Assembly: GCA_046316615.1 (NCBI GenBank)
Contig: JBKDAN010000016.1
Coordinates: 1 to 64,000, forward strand
Reading direction: 5' to 3'
Length of the DNA: 64,000 nucleotides
From: BJHL01 sp040378885
GTDB lineage: Bacteria > Planctomycetota > Phycisphaerae > Phycisphaerales > UBA1924
Shown here in pieces: positions 17,262-26,259 of this stretch. Every line of letters begins with the position of its first letter. The stretch's first letter is position 1. Below the pieces are notes generated by a model. That model had not been told where the DNA came from and did not search any database. It saw nothing but the letters and a program-made list of their open reading frames with translations. A program made the translations under genes and the position numbers.

Positions 17262-18470
17262 TCAGTTGCACGAATCGCCGGCGAGGACGCGGAAGAAGTC
17301 AATCACGTCCTGGTCTTCGGGGAAGGCTCCGTTGTTGTTGAAGTCAATATCGCTGCACGTGTTGCCGGCGCTGCACTCGCCGCCCGCAAGCACATTGAAG
17401 AAGTTGATGACGTCCTGATCTTCCGGGAACACTTCGTTGTTGTTGAAGTCAATCGAGTCGCAGCCCACGGTGGGGGTCAGATCAACCCGGAAGTTGATCG
17501 GACCCGTGTTGCCCTCGAACCCGCCCAGCGCGATCAGATACGTCTGACCCGCGATCGCGTTGAAGGGCAGCCGCGTGCCCGGGTTGCCGTTCTCAATGAA
17601 GATCTGTCCACATTGCACGCTGGGCTGGCCGCACGCTTCAAAGCGCACGAGAGCGGGCAGAACCGCCGCAGAGAAATCCTGCACATTGGCCGATGCGACG
17701 GCGAGACCCGAGGTCGTGGGCGTGTAGCTGAACCACACATCGCGGAAGACTGCGTCGGGACGGGGCTGGTAGCACGAGAAGTCAGCATCCGCGTTCGACA
17801 GATCGTTGCTACCGATCCACAACTGGCCATCCGTGATCACTTGCGGGTTCGCGCACGTGTCGTTCGCCGGGCCGGTCGTCGAGCGAGGATCACTGTTGCC
17901 GAATGAGAAGGCGAGCGTCACCGCATAGCTCGTGAAGATGTTGTTGAGGTCCAGCGTCAGCGATGTGTTCGTGCTCACGTCCCAGTTCGTCGGGTTGGCC
18001 GTCACGTTGGCGCTTCCACCCGCAGCAAGGGCCACGTAGTAGTCGCCCACGGGCAGCGTCGCGCCGTCGCGACCGTACACCTCACCCGTGCTGCGCGGGC
18101 CGGCGATCGTCGAGCCGAACGACAGACTCGCGCTCTCGCCGCCGAACTCCGTCGCGACCAGGTTGCCCACGACGTCATAGAACGCCAGTGACAGGTTCGC
18201 GGGCACAGAGAAGCCCGTCGATCCCGTCGTGCTCACTTGCAGGATGGCCGGCGCGGACAGTTCTTCCGTCACCGTAAAGCGGTACCACCTCACCGACAGT
18301 TCTTCAGGGGCGAAGCGACCGCCGACCGCGAACGCCGTTCCGCTGATCTGGCTCGGTGGCGAGAGCGGAGCTGCAAACGCGCCAAGGTCGGTAACGTCTG
18401 CAGGCTGCGCGAAAGCTGCAGTGGCGAGTGTCGTTGTAGTCAAGAGACTGATCCGAGCGAGACGATTCAT
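17262..18470 (-). CDS. exported protein with paired EF-hand-like cassette
   Basis: A 402-residue exported protein of unknown function. The ATG at 18470 has AAAGGA six bases upstream and is followed by a signal peptide (ISLLTTTTLATAAFAQ). The body contains two beta-sandwich-like regions: 'WYRFTVTEELSAPAILQVST' with 'LPVGDYYVALAAGG', then 'DVWFSYTPTTSGLAVASA' with 'YLIALGGFEGNTGPINFRVD', both resembling bacterial pre-peptidase C-terminal-like folds. The last 62 residues are two cassettes, joined by SAGNT. A strong terminator follows. It lies in a run of minus-strand genes with the same ending, which suggests a shared surface location. Confidence 0.7.
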   Translation of the reverse strand: MNRLARISLLTTTTLATAAFAQPADVTDLGAFAAPLSPPSQISGTAFAVGGRFAPEELSVRWYRFTVTEELSAPAILQVSTTGSTGFSVPANLSLAFYDVVGNLVATEFGGESASLSFGSTIAGPRSTGEVYGRDGATLPVGDYYVALAAGGSANVTANPTNWDVSTNTSLTLDLNNIFTSYAVTLAFSFGNSDPRSTTGPANDTCANPQVITDGQLWIGSNDLSNADADFSCYQPRPDAVFRDVWFSYTPTTSGLAVASANVQDFSAAVLPALVRFEACGQPSVQCGQIFIENGNPGTRLPFNAIAGQTYLIALGGFEGNTGPINFRVDLTPTVGCDSIDFNNNEVFPEDQDVINFFNVLAGGECSAGNTCSDIDFNNNGAFPEDQDVIDFFRVLAGDSCN

Positions 18471-18577
18471 GGCTTTCCTTTCAAACTTCAAACCAAACTG
18501 TTCCGCGAGATAGCTGTGGGCACCAACGTTGGTGCCTTGATTCAGTCATACTGCATTCTGCGACTCAACCCGCGCCA

Positions 18578-18658
18578 CGCTCCCGCCGGCGGGGGGAGGA
18601 ACCGGCGGGAGCGGGCGTAACTCACGCACTGCAGGGGAAGGGGGAAGTAGCGTGAGTT
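18578..18658. repeat. two adjacent perfect inverted repeats
   Basis: The first pairs CGCTCCCGCCGG (18578-18589) with CCGGCGGGAGCG (18602-18613), 12 bp. The second pairs AACTCACGC (18619-18627) with GCGTGAGTT (18650-18658), 9 bp. They lie between two minus-strand genes with cassettes. Neither has a T-run, so they may be factor-dependent termination or mRNA-end structures, or a protein-binding site. Confidence 0.6.
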
Positions 18659-18759
18659 GCGGGAAACGATTGAAGAGGCTGATCGGTATCGATCGATCGG
18701 AGCGATGCGTTGGCAGTTACCGCGAGTGCTTCATCCGAAGAACTCGCTACTCGCTCCGC

Positions 18760-19983
18760 TCACGAACACGCACCTCCAGCAAGCACGATGAAGAAGTCAA
18801 TCACATCCTGATCTTCAGGGAAGACCTGGTTGTTGTTGAAGTCAATGTCATTGCACGTATTGCCCGCGCTGCACGGCGCGCCCGCAAGCACGTTGAAGAA
18901 GTCGATCACATCCTGGTCTTCCGGGAAGACCTGGTTGTTGTTGAAGTCGATGGAGTCACAGCCAGCCCGCGTCAGTCGATACGCAGTCGACCACCCGTAG
19001 TTGTTCACCGTCGGGTCATAAGGCACGCCAGCGGGAACCGCATAGATCACACCTGTCTCTGCCGCACTGTCATAGACATCCGCAAAGCCCGTCGCCGTGA
19101 GTTGCTGCCCGCTAAGACCGCCTTCAAGCAGCCCGTCGATGCTCGCAAAGCCGCGCTCTGCTGACCAGATGAATGCCGCCCGACCTGAGCCCGGATCAAA
19201 CAGCCCTTCGTTGCCGTTGTAGAACTGGTAGTACCCCGTCAGCACGCCATCTTCAGTCATGCGAAGCGGCAGTGCAATTGCGTCATTCGTTGACGACAGA
19301 TCAAACGTCAGCACCGTCTGCTGCTGCGTGTTGATGTTGTAGACCCACACCGTGCGACCGACATACAGATCAGAATTGGGTCGCCCGTTGTAGCGGTAGC
19401 TCACGCCGAACGCGTAGCCGCTGTCAGTCCAGCCATAAATCTCGCTTCGCTGAAAGCCGTCACTGCTCGTGTGCAGCGCATCAAACAGACCCAGCCGCCG
19501 ATTCACACCTTGCGGGTTACCTGCACTGGGCGGCGTCCACACCCACGCCGAGTTGCCCACAAAGCCGCCACTCGCGTCGTAGCGATCCGCGATCCCGACA
19601 AAGTGCCCAGTCGGAAACGCGTTCACCGCAAAGTTGTCGCGTGCGCCGTTGCTCCGCCTGTGCTCGCCAGTGAAGAGACCGATCTCAATCGTCCCTTCAC
19701 CAGGAGCCCACGACCACGCCGAGCGACCGATCGGAAAGCTCGTACCCGGAAAGAAGATCGACGCGATGCCGCTCACTCGCAGCGGTGCGTCAGCGCGATA
19801 CGCCGTCGCCACGTTGTTCTGCAGTCCGAATCCATCGGTGTGCTCCGGCCCGCTCAGCCCGATGATGATCGGTTGCTGCGTCAGAGAAGATACCGCCGGA
19901 TACACCCACGTGTCCGCCCCGCGCGAGAAATCACCGTCCTCTTCGGTCGCATACGTGCGCGACGTGCCGATGATGTCACCGCG
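18760..19983 (-). CDS. HAF-repeat-like exported protein, downstream fragment with paired cassette (frameshift)
   Basis: This frame continues the protein that starts at 20896. It begins in sense at RGDIIGTSRTYA, the second half of a repeat whose first half ends the upstream frame. It has further 'IGLxxxxHTxxxGxQxNxxxxxxxxGxxxGxSxRY' units, as in HAF-type extracellular repeats (for example LGLFDALHTSSDGFQRSEI), and ends in two cassettes (DFNNNQVFPEDQDVIDFF twice, joined by SAGNT). The frame is open upstream to 20142, but residues encoded before 19983 do not fit the family. No start codon with a ribosome site is seen at the junction, so it is probably not translated alone. Confidence 0.6.
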   Translation of the reverse strand, partial: RGDIIGTSRTYATEEDGDFSRGADTWVYPAVSSLTQQPIIIGLSGPEHTDGFGLQNNVATAYRADAPLRVSGIASIFFPGTSFPIGRSAWSWAPGEGTIEIGLFTGEHRRSNGARDNFAVNAFPTGHFVGIADRYDASGGFVGNSAWVWTPPSAGNPQGVNRRLGLFDALHTSSDGFQRSEIYGWTDSGYAFGVSYRYNGRPNSDLYVGRTVWVYNINTQQQTVLTFDLSSTNDAIALPLRMTEDGVLTGYYQFYNGNEGLFDPGSGRAAFIWSAERGFASIDGLLEGGLSGQQLTATGFADVYDSAAETGVIYAVPAGVPYDPTVNNYGWSTAYRLTRAGCDSIDFNNNQVFPEDQDVIDFFNVLAGAPCSAGNTCNDIDFNNNQVFPEDQDVIDFFIVLAGGACS

Positions 19984-20896
19984 CGTTGGTCGCGCGGTTG
20001 GGCAGCGTGAAGCTCTCACCGCTGATGTCCGTGTACCGCGGTCCGGTTGGTCCAACCTTCCGCGTCGGCTGTCCGGGCGACCACACCCAGCCGTCCGTGC
20101 CATCAGAGAAGTCAGCTCCGGGCGGATACGCCAGCGACACACCCGTCACGATGTTCGCGTCATTGATCCAGCGCACCGAGTGCTGCTGATAGCCATCCAG
20201 CGACCGCGTGTGCCGCTCATCCACCAGTCCGATGATCGTGTGCCCTTCGTCTCGCGTCCACGTCCACGCGGTCGTCGGCTTTGCATCGCCCAGCGTTGCA
20301 GGATCAACGTCGTAGCGCACCGAATTGCCGATCACCCGGCCCGAGTTGTTGAAGCCAAAGCTCACACTCTGCCGCTGACCTTCGCTCCCGGTGAACACAC
20401 CACCCTGCAGACCGAGGTCCGTCGTGCCCGTGCTTTGTTCCCAAAGCCAGAGCGTCGCGCCATTCGCCCCCGCGCTTCCGTACCGCACCGAATAGCCCAC
20501 CACCTGACCCAGGGCGTTCATCCCGCGCCGATCCGTGTTCGTTCCGCTGAACGCCGCGCCCAGATCGCTGATCTGCTCGCCCGTCGCGCTCGTGTGCACC
20601 GCGTCAAAGAATCCAATGCGCTGCGTAGTCGACGACTTGCTCGATGCCCACGCCACAATGCTGGAATACTCGTTGCCCGCGTACTTATACGAAACACCCA
20701 CAAGCAGTCCGTCGCGGTTCAGACTCTCACCTCGCACGGGAGATGCCTGCTCCCCGTTCGCGGACGTGAATTCAGGTCCGAAAAAGCCGACTCGTTCAAC
20801 CTTAAGCCCAGGTGCCCACTGCGCGTGGCACGTGCCGGCCATCGCCGCAAGTGTCGCAAGTGTCGAGAGAACGCGTTGTTGTGTTGCAGTGAACAT
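19976..20896 (-). CDS. HAF-repeat-like exported protein, upstream fragment
   Basis: The start is the ATG at 20896, with GGAGATGG before it. A signal peptide (VLSTLATLAAMAGTCHAQ) is followed by about five repeats of some 55 residues, each 'xGFFxxxxTxxxGEQ...NxxGxxVGxSxxY...W'. Examples are MNALGQVVGYSVRYG and FNNSGRVIGNSVRYD. The frame stops at 19976 in the middle of a repeat (TNAR, stop), while the rest (GDIIGTS) is in the next frame. Adding a CG pair to the CG run at 19980-19985 would restore NARGDIIGTS, which fits the N-x-x-G pattern exactly. The gene is a recent pseudogene, phase-variable, or affected by a sequencing error. Confidence 0.65.
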   Translation of the reverse strand: MFTATQQRVLSTLATLAAMAGTCHAQWAPGLKVERVGFFGPEFTSANGEQASPVRGESLNRDGLLVGVSYKYAGNEYSSIVAWASSKSSTTQRIGFFDAVHTSATGEQISDLGAAFSGTNTDRRGMNALGQVVGYSVRYGSAGANGATLWLWEQSTGTTDLGLQGGVFTGSEGQRQSVSFGFNNSGRVIGNSVRYDVDPATLGDAKPTTAWTWTRDEGHTIIGLVDERHTRSLDGYQQHSVRWINDANIVTGVSLAYPPGADFSDGTDGWVWSPGQPTRKVGPTGPRYTDISGESFTLPNRATNAR

Positions 20897-21017
20897 GACC
20901 ATCTCCATGCGATGCACCCACGCATCGTCGATATCAACTTCGCATGAGTTACCCAGTGGTTTCGCCGATGCTCAAAATTCTTTCAAAGAATGTATCGTGT
21001 CGATGTCCCGCCCGGTT

Positions 21018-21023
21018 TAGAAT
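21018..21023 (+). promoter_or_regulatory. candidate leaderless promoter -10 for the gene at 21030
   Basis: TAGAAT ends six bases before the ATG at 21030; there is no ribosome site. The upstream 80 bases are AT-richer than the surroundings. No clear -35 element is visible. Confidence 0.5.
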
Positions 21024-21029
21024 CATCCC

Positions 21030-22271
21030 ATGGCCGCAAAGCCGCTCTCTGCTCCTCGAAAGAGCCACGCATCCCCGCGCGACGACAAACCTCTGGAAGA
21101 AGCGGCCATCGCCGCTCGCGCACTGCGAGAGCAGCTCCAACGCATCACCCGCTCCATTCTCCCCGCCGAGCCACGCCTGCGCGATTGGATAACGCAGCTC
21201 TCCCTCGACAAGTCGCTCGCCAGTCGCGCCAATCGCTTCATGCAGAGCGACGACGAACAATCCCTTCTGCGCGATGTCCCTTCGCTCACCGGCATGGCCA
21301 TCATCGCCGAAGCCTGTCGCCAGCGCGGCGCAGGCCCGCGACTCACTCAAGCGCTTCTCGATGCCGCTCAAGCCTGGGAAACCACCGCCCAGCGCGTGCC
21401 CGGCGGCCGCGCAGGTTTGCGCGCCGCTCTCAGCGCACGCGCCGACAGCGTGCGCGAAGATGTCGAACGCGACGCAGGCCGCATGCTCTTTCAAGGCATG
21501 GCCTCGCTCACCGGCTCATGGATCGACATGCGCCACACCGTTTTCGTCATCGCGCCAAGCAGCACCCCGGGTCGGTTCGATATGGCCGTCTTCTTGCAGT
21601 GGCGCGGCATTCATCGTGTCCGCTGCGACAAACCCATCGTCCTCGCCAGCCTCTCCGGCGCGCCAGACAACACCCAGCCCTCGCGTTTCAATCTCGACGG
21701 CTCACCCCTCGCCGCCGATCCGCGAGCCAGCATCATCGAGCCCTGCTCCAACTATCCCGCTCACGCCTTGCACTTCCATCGCCTTGGCAACGCATGCGCA
21801 TTGCTCCTCGCGCGTGACGCAACCCGCATGGACGAATCCATCGACTTCGCCATCGGCATGCGCTACGGCGGATACATCCCCGCCATCGCCCCGCCACGCG
21901 AAACCTTCGTGTGCATTCCGCTTGTCGTTCGGCGTCCCACCCGCCAGTTCTCTATCGATGTCATGCTCGCCCCCGGCATCTGGCCCGGCGTCGCGCCCAT
22001 CAACGCCTTCGCGTTTTCCGCTGCTGATCCGCCGGATCTCGAGCGCGGCCCCTTCCATGATGTTGCGGAAACCATCGATCTCGGCGCGACCTACCAGCCG
22101 GCCGAGTCCCAAGTGAACGATGCGTACGAGCCCGCCCGCCAGGAACTCACCAGCATCGGCTTTGAACGCCTGGGCTGGAATCCCGCCGGCTACCGGCGCT
22201 TCCGCCTCCAGCTTCGCTTTCCGCCGCCGCTGATTTCCGTGCAGACCTGGTTCTCACCGTTCTCAGGTTGA
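21030..22271 (+). CDS. conserved-looking protein of unknown function
   Basis: A 413-residue protein that I do not recognise. The first 25 residues are basic and Ser-rich with no signal peptide. Residues 25-160 look alpha-helical (ALREQLQRITRSILPAEP, LTQALLDAAQAWETTAQ). The rest looks beta-rich with two Trp/Pro-rich segments (GSWIDMRHTVFVIAP, FDMAVFLQWRGIHRVRC) and an Asn/Pro-rich loop. No membrane segment or catalytic signature is visible. Third positions are C-rich as in neighbouring plus-strand genes, so it looks resident. It stands alone on the plus strand between cassette-bearing minus-strand genes and converges on the next one within eight bases. Confidence 0.7.
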   Translation: MAAKPLSAPRKSHASPRDDKPLEEAAIAARALREQLQRITRSILPAEPRLRDWITQLSLDKSLASRANRFMQSDDEQSLLRDVPSLTGMAIIAEACRQRGAGPRLTQALLDAAQAWETTAQRVPGGRAGLRAALSARADSVREDVERDAGRMLFQGMASLTGSWIDMRHTVFVIAPSSTPGRFDMAVFLQWRGIHRVRCDKPIVLASLSGAPDNTQPSRFNLDGSPLAADPRASIIEPCSNYPAHALHFHRLGNACALLLARDATRMDESIDFAIGMRYGGYIPAIAPPRETFVCIPLVVRRPTRQFSIDVMLAPGIWPGVAPINAFAFSAADPPDLERGPFHDVAETIDLGATYQPAESQVNDAYEPARQELTSIGFERLGWNPAGYRRFRLQLRFPPPLISVQTWFSPFSG

Positions 22272-22279
22272 TCGACACT

Positions 22280-23557
22280 TCACGGACACGCGCCGCCCGA
22301 CAGCACATTGAAGAAATCAACCACGTCCTGATCTTCCGGAAACACGCCGTTGTTGTTGAAGTCAATGTCATTGCACGTGCCGCACGACGCCCCCGACAGC
22401 ACGTTGAAGAAGTCAATCACATCTTGGTCTTCCGGAAACACCCCGTTCTGATTGAAGTCGATGTCATCGCACACACACCCGGGCCGGAACAGCGCAATGC
22501 GCGTGTACGGCTGGCCCGCAAACTGTGTGAAGTCTCCTGCTACAAGCAACTCGCCGCTAGGCAGAGCCAGCAGTTCAAACACCGTCCCATTCGCTACCCC
22601 GACTTCGGTCCACGTGCTGCCATCCCACTTCACCACGTTCGCGCCCAGCCCCGAACTCGACAGCCGTGCGTTTGCAGCGTAAAGCACGCCATCGAGCACT
22701 GCAAAGTCCCGCGCAGAAGTCTGAAACCCCGCACCCATCGCGTGCCACTGCGTCCCGTCAAATCGAGCGACATTCAGCGCGTTCACCCCGTTCACCTGCG
22801 TGAAATTTCCCGAAATGATCAGATCCCCGTTGGGCATCAGGAACGTCTCGTAGACCTCCGCGCCATTCGTCAGGCTGCCACCCACCTGACTCCAGTTCAC
22901 GCCATTGAACTGCGCGATCTTGAACGTGTCCACCGGCCCCATGAATCGAAATGCCCCGCCGGCGATCACCACGCCATTCGGCCGCGCGGTCAGATCCCAC
23001 ACCCAGTCGTTGCTTGGCTGCCCGCCCGGCACGAACCACTGGTTGTTCACAAACTGCGCCACGCGTGAGTTGAACGCGTTTCCTGCTCGCGTGAACCAAC
23101 CGCCTGCATAGATCGATCCGTTTGGTGTCGACGTGATCGCGAAAACGATGTTGTTCATCCCCGTGCCTAGCGGCTGCCAGTTCGTGCCGTCGTACATCGC
23201 GATATAGCTCGTGCCCGTCGCGCCCGACGCCGTAAATCTCCCCCCTACGTACAGCTGGTTCGTCGCCGTCACGTGCGCGCATTGTGCGGAGTCATTGAAC
23301 CCTGCTCCAAGTTGTGTCCACGCGCTCCCGTTCCACATCGCCACCCGCGAAAGCGGCTGGCCCCCTGTGCTCTCGAAGTCACCCACGATCACCGGCGTGC
23401 GCCCCAGCGGCCCGTTCCCATCCGGATCCCACAACGCCGTCCCCAGCACGCGCCGGTTCACACCAGTCGCTGTCATGGGCGACTGCACCCACGTCCCGGC
23501 GCACTGGGCAAAGGCAGACGATGCAAGAGTCAGAACCAAAGCGGCGGAGTACTTCAT
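22280..23557 (-). CDS. exported beta-propeller-like protein with paired EF-hand-like cassette
   Basis: A 425-residue exported protein. The ATG at 23557 is preceded by GAGG and followed by a signal peptide (YSAALVLTLASSAFAQ). The body is six or seven repeats of about 45 residues with 'VARFDGTQWHAMGAGF' and 'LYVGGRFTASGATG' type strands, as in kelch-like or Rax2-like propellers. Two cassettes close the protein (NVLSGASC-GT-C linkage). Ligand and role are unknown; the propeller suggests binding or display at the cell surface. The ATG upstream at 23665 would add a hydrophilic stretch before the signal peptide and is rejected. Confidence 0.72.
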   Translation of the reverse strand: MKYSAALVLTLASSAFAQCAGTWVQSPMTATGVNRRVLGTALWDPDGNGPLGRTPVIVGDFESTGGQPLSRVAMWNGSAWTQLGAGFNDSAQCAHVTATNQLYVGGRFTASGATGTSYIAMYDGTNWQPLGTGMNNIVFAITSTPNGSIYAGGWFTRAGNAFNSRVAQFVNNQWFVPGGQPSNDWVWDLTARPNGVVIAGGAFRFMGPVDTFKIAQFNGVNWSQVGGSLTNGAEVYETFLMPNGDLIISGNFTQVNGVNALNVARFDGTQWHAMGAGFQTSARDFAVLDGVLYAANARLSSSGLGANVVKWDGSTWTEVGVANGTVFELLALPSGELLVAGDFTQFAGQPYTRIALFRPGCVCDDIDFNQNGVFPEDQDVIDFFNVLSGASCGTCNDIDFNNNGVFPEDQDVVDFFNVLSGGACP

Positions 23558-23574
23558 GTGTACCTCAGCGAGAA

Positions 23575-23610
23575 ATGAAAAGAACGCACGCCACGATTCG
23601 CGGCGCGCGT
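23575..23610 (-). terminator. intrinsic terminator after the M1 aminopeptidase gene
   Basis: On the minus strand ACGCGCGCC pairs with GGCGTGCGT (one G-U pair) and is followed by TCTTTTC. It lies between the end of the M1 gene at 23666 and the start of the next minus-strand gene at 23557, so that gene probably has its own promoter. Confidence 0.7.
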
Positions 23611-23665
23611 CAGAAAGTGAAGTCAAGGTTGCGCAAATCTCGCCAAACCCGGGACTAACGAGCAC

Positions 23666-26032
23666 TCAGCACGAGCCGCCCGCCAGCACCGTGAAGAAGT
23701 CAATCACATCCTGATCTTCCGGGAAAACCCCGTTGCCATTGAAGTCAATCGCATCGCAAGTGGGGCAGTCACTGCCGGCCAGCACACTGAAGAAGTCAAC
23801 CACATCCTGGTCTTCCGGGAAGACGCCATTGTTGTTGAAGTCGATGTCCGTGCAAGGCGTGCCAACCACCGTGAACGCAAACACCGCATTGCCGCCCGCA
23901 ACGCCGTCACCGCTGGGCAGCGTCGCATTCGCTTCGCCATCCAGCGCGATTCCAGCCGCCTGCGTCGTCACACCGCTGTCCGTCACCGTCAGCGTGTACG
24001 CGCCCGGCGCAAGCGCTGACACACTCGTGACTGTCGCCACACTGCCCGACACGCCGACCGTCGTGCCGACAACTCCATTGGGCCCCACCAGCGTGAATGC
24101 TCCGGCGCCCGCGTTCACATTCTCACTGAACGTGATCGCAACCGCAGTCGCGCTTGCGCTCTGCTGCAGCGACGAACCCGCCGCCGGCACAACGCCAACA
24201 ACCTTCGCCGGCCCGTTCACATACGTCTCCGCCGTCTTGCCGTCGTTGAGAATCCAGTTGCCGTTGTCAATCGCCACGCCAGTCACCGCCGCGCTCGTGG
24301 GCAGCAGGTAGTGCTGCGTGCGCGCTGTGTTCTTTACTGTCACCGTGCTGCTGCCACTCGCCGTGGTCAGCGTCACCTGCACCGGCATCTCAAACACGCC
24401 GCCGGCGCCCATCGTCGTCGCCTGTGTCTGCCGCAGCGACACCCGTGCATAGTTCTGCCCGCCGATGTTCACGTTCTGAAACCCATACGCATACACCGGC
24501 GCGCCCACGCCATACACAAACGCATCGAAGTACGCGTCCAGTTGCACGCCGCTGCTGACTTCCAACGCATCGCGGAAGTCATTAGTCGTCACCGCCGAGC
24601 CTTCATACTGCGTGCGCAGATCCTTCAGCCCCTGGAAGAACGCCGCATCACCCAGAATGCCGCGCAGCATGTGAATCGCCCAGCATCCCTTGTTGTACGT
24701 GAACGTCCCGCTGAAAATCCGGTTCACGTTCGTCGTGTCGTACACGTACACCGAGTCATTCGTCGTGCTGGGCCGCCGTGCATTGACCGCAGCGTTGCGA
24801 GCCGCCGCGCCGCTGCTGCCGGGCCTGAACTCCTCCCACAACACCTCGCTGTAGCTGGCGAGCCCTTCATTGAACCAGATGTCATTCCACGTCTTGCACG
24901 TGATGGCGTTACCCCACCATTGGTGCGCCAGCTCGTGCGCCGTCAGCGACAATCCAAACCCGCCCTGTCCCGAATACGTCTGGTGCTCCATCCCGCCGCC
25001 GAACGGAAACTGGTAGATCCCGTACTTCTCGTTCACAAACGGATACTCACCAAACAGCGGCCTGAACGTCGCGAGCATCTGCACGCTCTGCTCCCACGCC
25101 GCTCGGTTCGCAGGCGTGTCGTTCGTTGGATAGATGCTGAACTGCACCGGCATCGTGCCCGTCCCGCCGCCCGGCAGCGGATAGTTGTAAGGCACCGTCC
25201 ACTGGTTGTAGTTGGTCGTGCCAAACGCGTACAGATACGTCGCAGTAGGGTAGTTGGTGCGCCAGCGATACCGCCGCTTGCCCGCGGCAGGCACGTCCGT
25301 GCTCTCCAGCAACCCGTTGCTCACGCTCTTGAGCGTGTCCGGTGCGGTGATCGAGATACGCCCGATGCTCTTGTCAATGTTGTTGCCCGGCGCGAACACA
25401 TCACCGTCTTTCACAGGCCACCACGTTGCCGCGTAGTAGGGCTCGCTCAGCGACGCCATCACAGGCACGCCGTTCTGCGTTGTGAAGTTGATCGACCCAA
25501 GCCCCACGTTCGCCGGCACGCCGCTGTACGCGATGCGAATCGTGAACTGTTCACCCGCGTTGTACGCGCGGTTCAGCGTCACCGTCCGCGAGTACGAGTT
25601 CGTCGGAGGCGTCGCCGGTGGCGTCACGCCCACGCCGTTCACCGTCACACTCGAGATCGTGTACTGCCGCCGCAGCATGAACGTGAACTGCGTCAGGCCG
25701 TTCACATTGCTGCGCACCACCATCTCGTTCGTGCCCGCGATGAATGAGTTGGGCGTGGGCGTCACCTCAATATCCAGATCCACGCTGATCAGATCCGTAT
25801 CACTGAACGCCTCGCGCCGCGTGAACGACCCGCCCGTCCCCTCCTCCGCATCAGTCACGATCTCGCCCATCTCCATCCGCATGCGCAGCGCATTCGCCTT
25901 GCCGCACGTGGGCGAGTTGCAGTGGTGATGCACACCCAGCCGCTCACTCACATGCTCGAGCTGATCAATCGACTGACCGACGCAAGCCGATGCCAGTCCC
26001 GCCGCACACACCAATGCCAATGCACGAGCCAT
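23666..26032 (-). CDS. exported M1-family aminopeptidase with Ig-like domain and paired EF-hand-like cassette
   Basis: A 788-residue exported metallopeptidase. The ATG at 26032 has GGAGG before it and a signal peptide (ALALVCAAGLASACVGQ). Family motifs are GGGMEHQTYSG (exopeptidase motif, GxMEN type with H for N), HELAHQWWGN (zinc site HExxH, about residue 365) and NEGLASYSE with the third zinc ligand Glu. After the catalytic part comes an Ig-like domain (VVGVVPAAGSSL, AVAITFSENV), then two cassettes. It probably trims peptides outside the cell. The Asn-to-His change in the exopeptidase motif might alter specificity. It is the longest minus-strand member of the cassette group after the GH13 enzyme. 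Confidence 0.9.
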   Translation of the reverse strand: MARALALVCAAGLASACVGQSIDQLEHVSERLGVHHHCNSPTCGKANALRMRMEMGEIVTDAEEGTGGSFTRREAFSDTDLISVDLDIEVTPTPNSFIAGTNEMVVRSNVNGLTQFTFMLRRQYTISSVTVNGVGVTPPATPPTNSYSRTVTLNRAYNAGEQFTIRIAYSGVPANVGLGSINFTTQNGVPVMASLSEPYYAATWWPVKDGDVFAPGNNIDKSIGRISITAPDTLKSVSNGLLESTDVPAAGKRRYRWRTNYPTATYLYAFGTTNYNQWTVPYNYPLPGGGTGTMPVQFSIYPTNDTPANRAAWEQSVQMLATFRPLFGEYPFVNEKYGIYQFPFGGGMEHQTYSGQGGFGLSLTAHELAHQWWGNAITCKTWNDIWFNEGLASYSEVLWEEFRPGSSGAAARNAAVNARRPSTTNDSVYVYDTTNVNRIFSGTFTYNKGCWAIHMLRGILGDAAFFQGLKDLRTQYEGSAVTTNDFRDALEVSSGVQLDAYFDAFVYGVGAPVYAYGFQNVNIGGQNYARVSLRQTQATTMGAGGVFEMPVQVTLTTASGSSTVTVKNTARTQHYLLPTSAAVTGVAIDNGNWILNDGKTAETYVNGPAKVVGVVPAAGSSLQQSASATAVAITFSENVNAGAGAFTLVGPNGVVGTTVGVSGSVATVTSVSALAPGAYTLTVTDSGVTTQAAGIALDGEANATLPSGDGVAGGNAVFAFTVVGTPCTDIDFNNNGVFPEDQDVVDFFSVLAGSDCPTCDAIDFNGNGVFPEDQDVIDFFTVLAGGSC

Positions 26033-26093
26033 ACAGACCTCCGCGAAGCACATGACAAGACCATGTGCCGAAAGAAGCACCAGACCAGACGCA

Positions 26094-26126
26094 GAAAAAC
26101 AAACAGCCTTTCGAGGGGAAAGGCTG
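26094..26126 (-). terminator. intrinsic terminator after the gene at 26260-26814
   Basis: On the minus strand CAGCCTTTC and GAAAGGCTG form a 9-bp perfect stem with a CCCTC loop, followed by TTTGTTTTT. It separates the unknown gene at 26.3 kb from the M1 peptidase gene. Confidence 0.85.
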
Positions 26127-26259
26127 CCCGGGTCCGCATCATCGGGTAAATTGCCGAGAAGTCAATCTGATTTTCGGTCCTGCGTCATCTTCCTGCCGCT
26201 TTCGCAGCATGTGGCACGCGCAACGCCCGAAAAACCACTGGCTTCAAGCGAGATTTTCA

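Noticed and set aside
24311..25747. 478-codon plus-strand frame over the M1 aminopeptidase
   Set aside because: Antisense shadow, His/Arg-rich, typical of GC-rich coding DNA read backwards.
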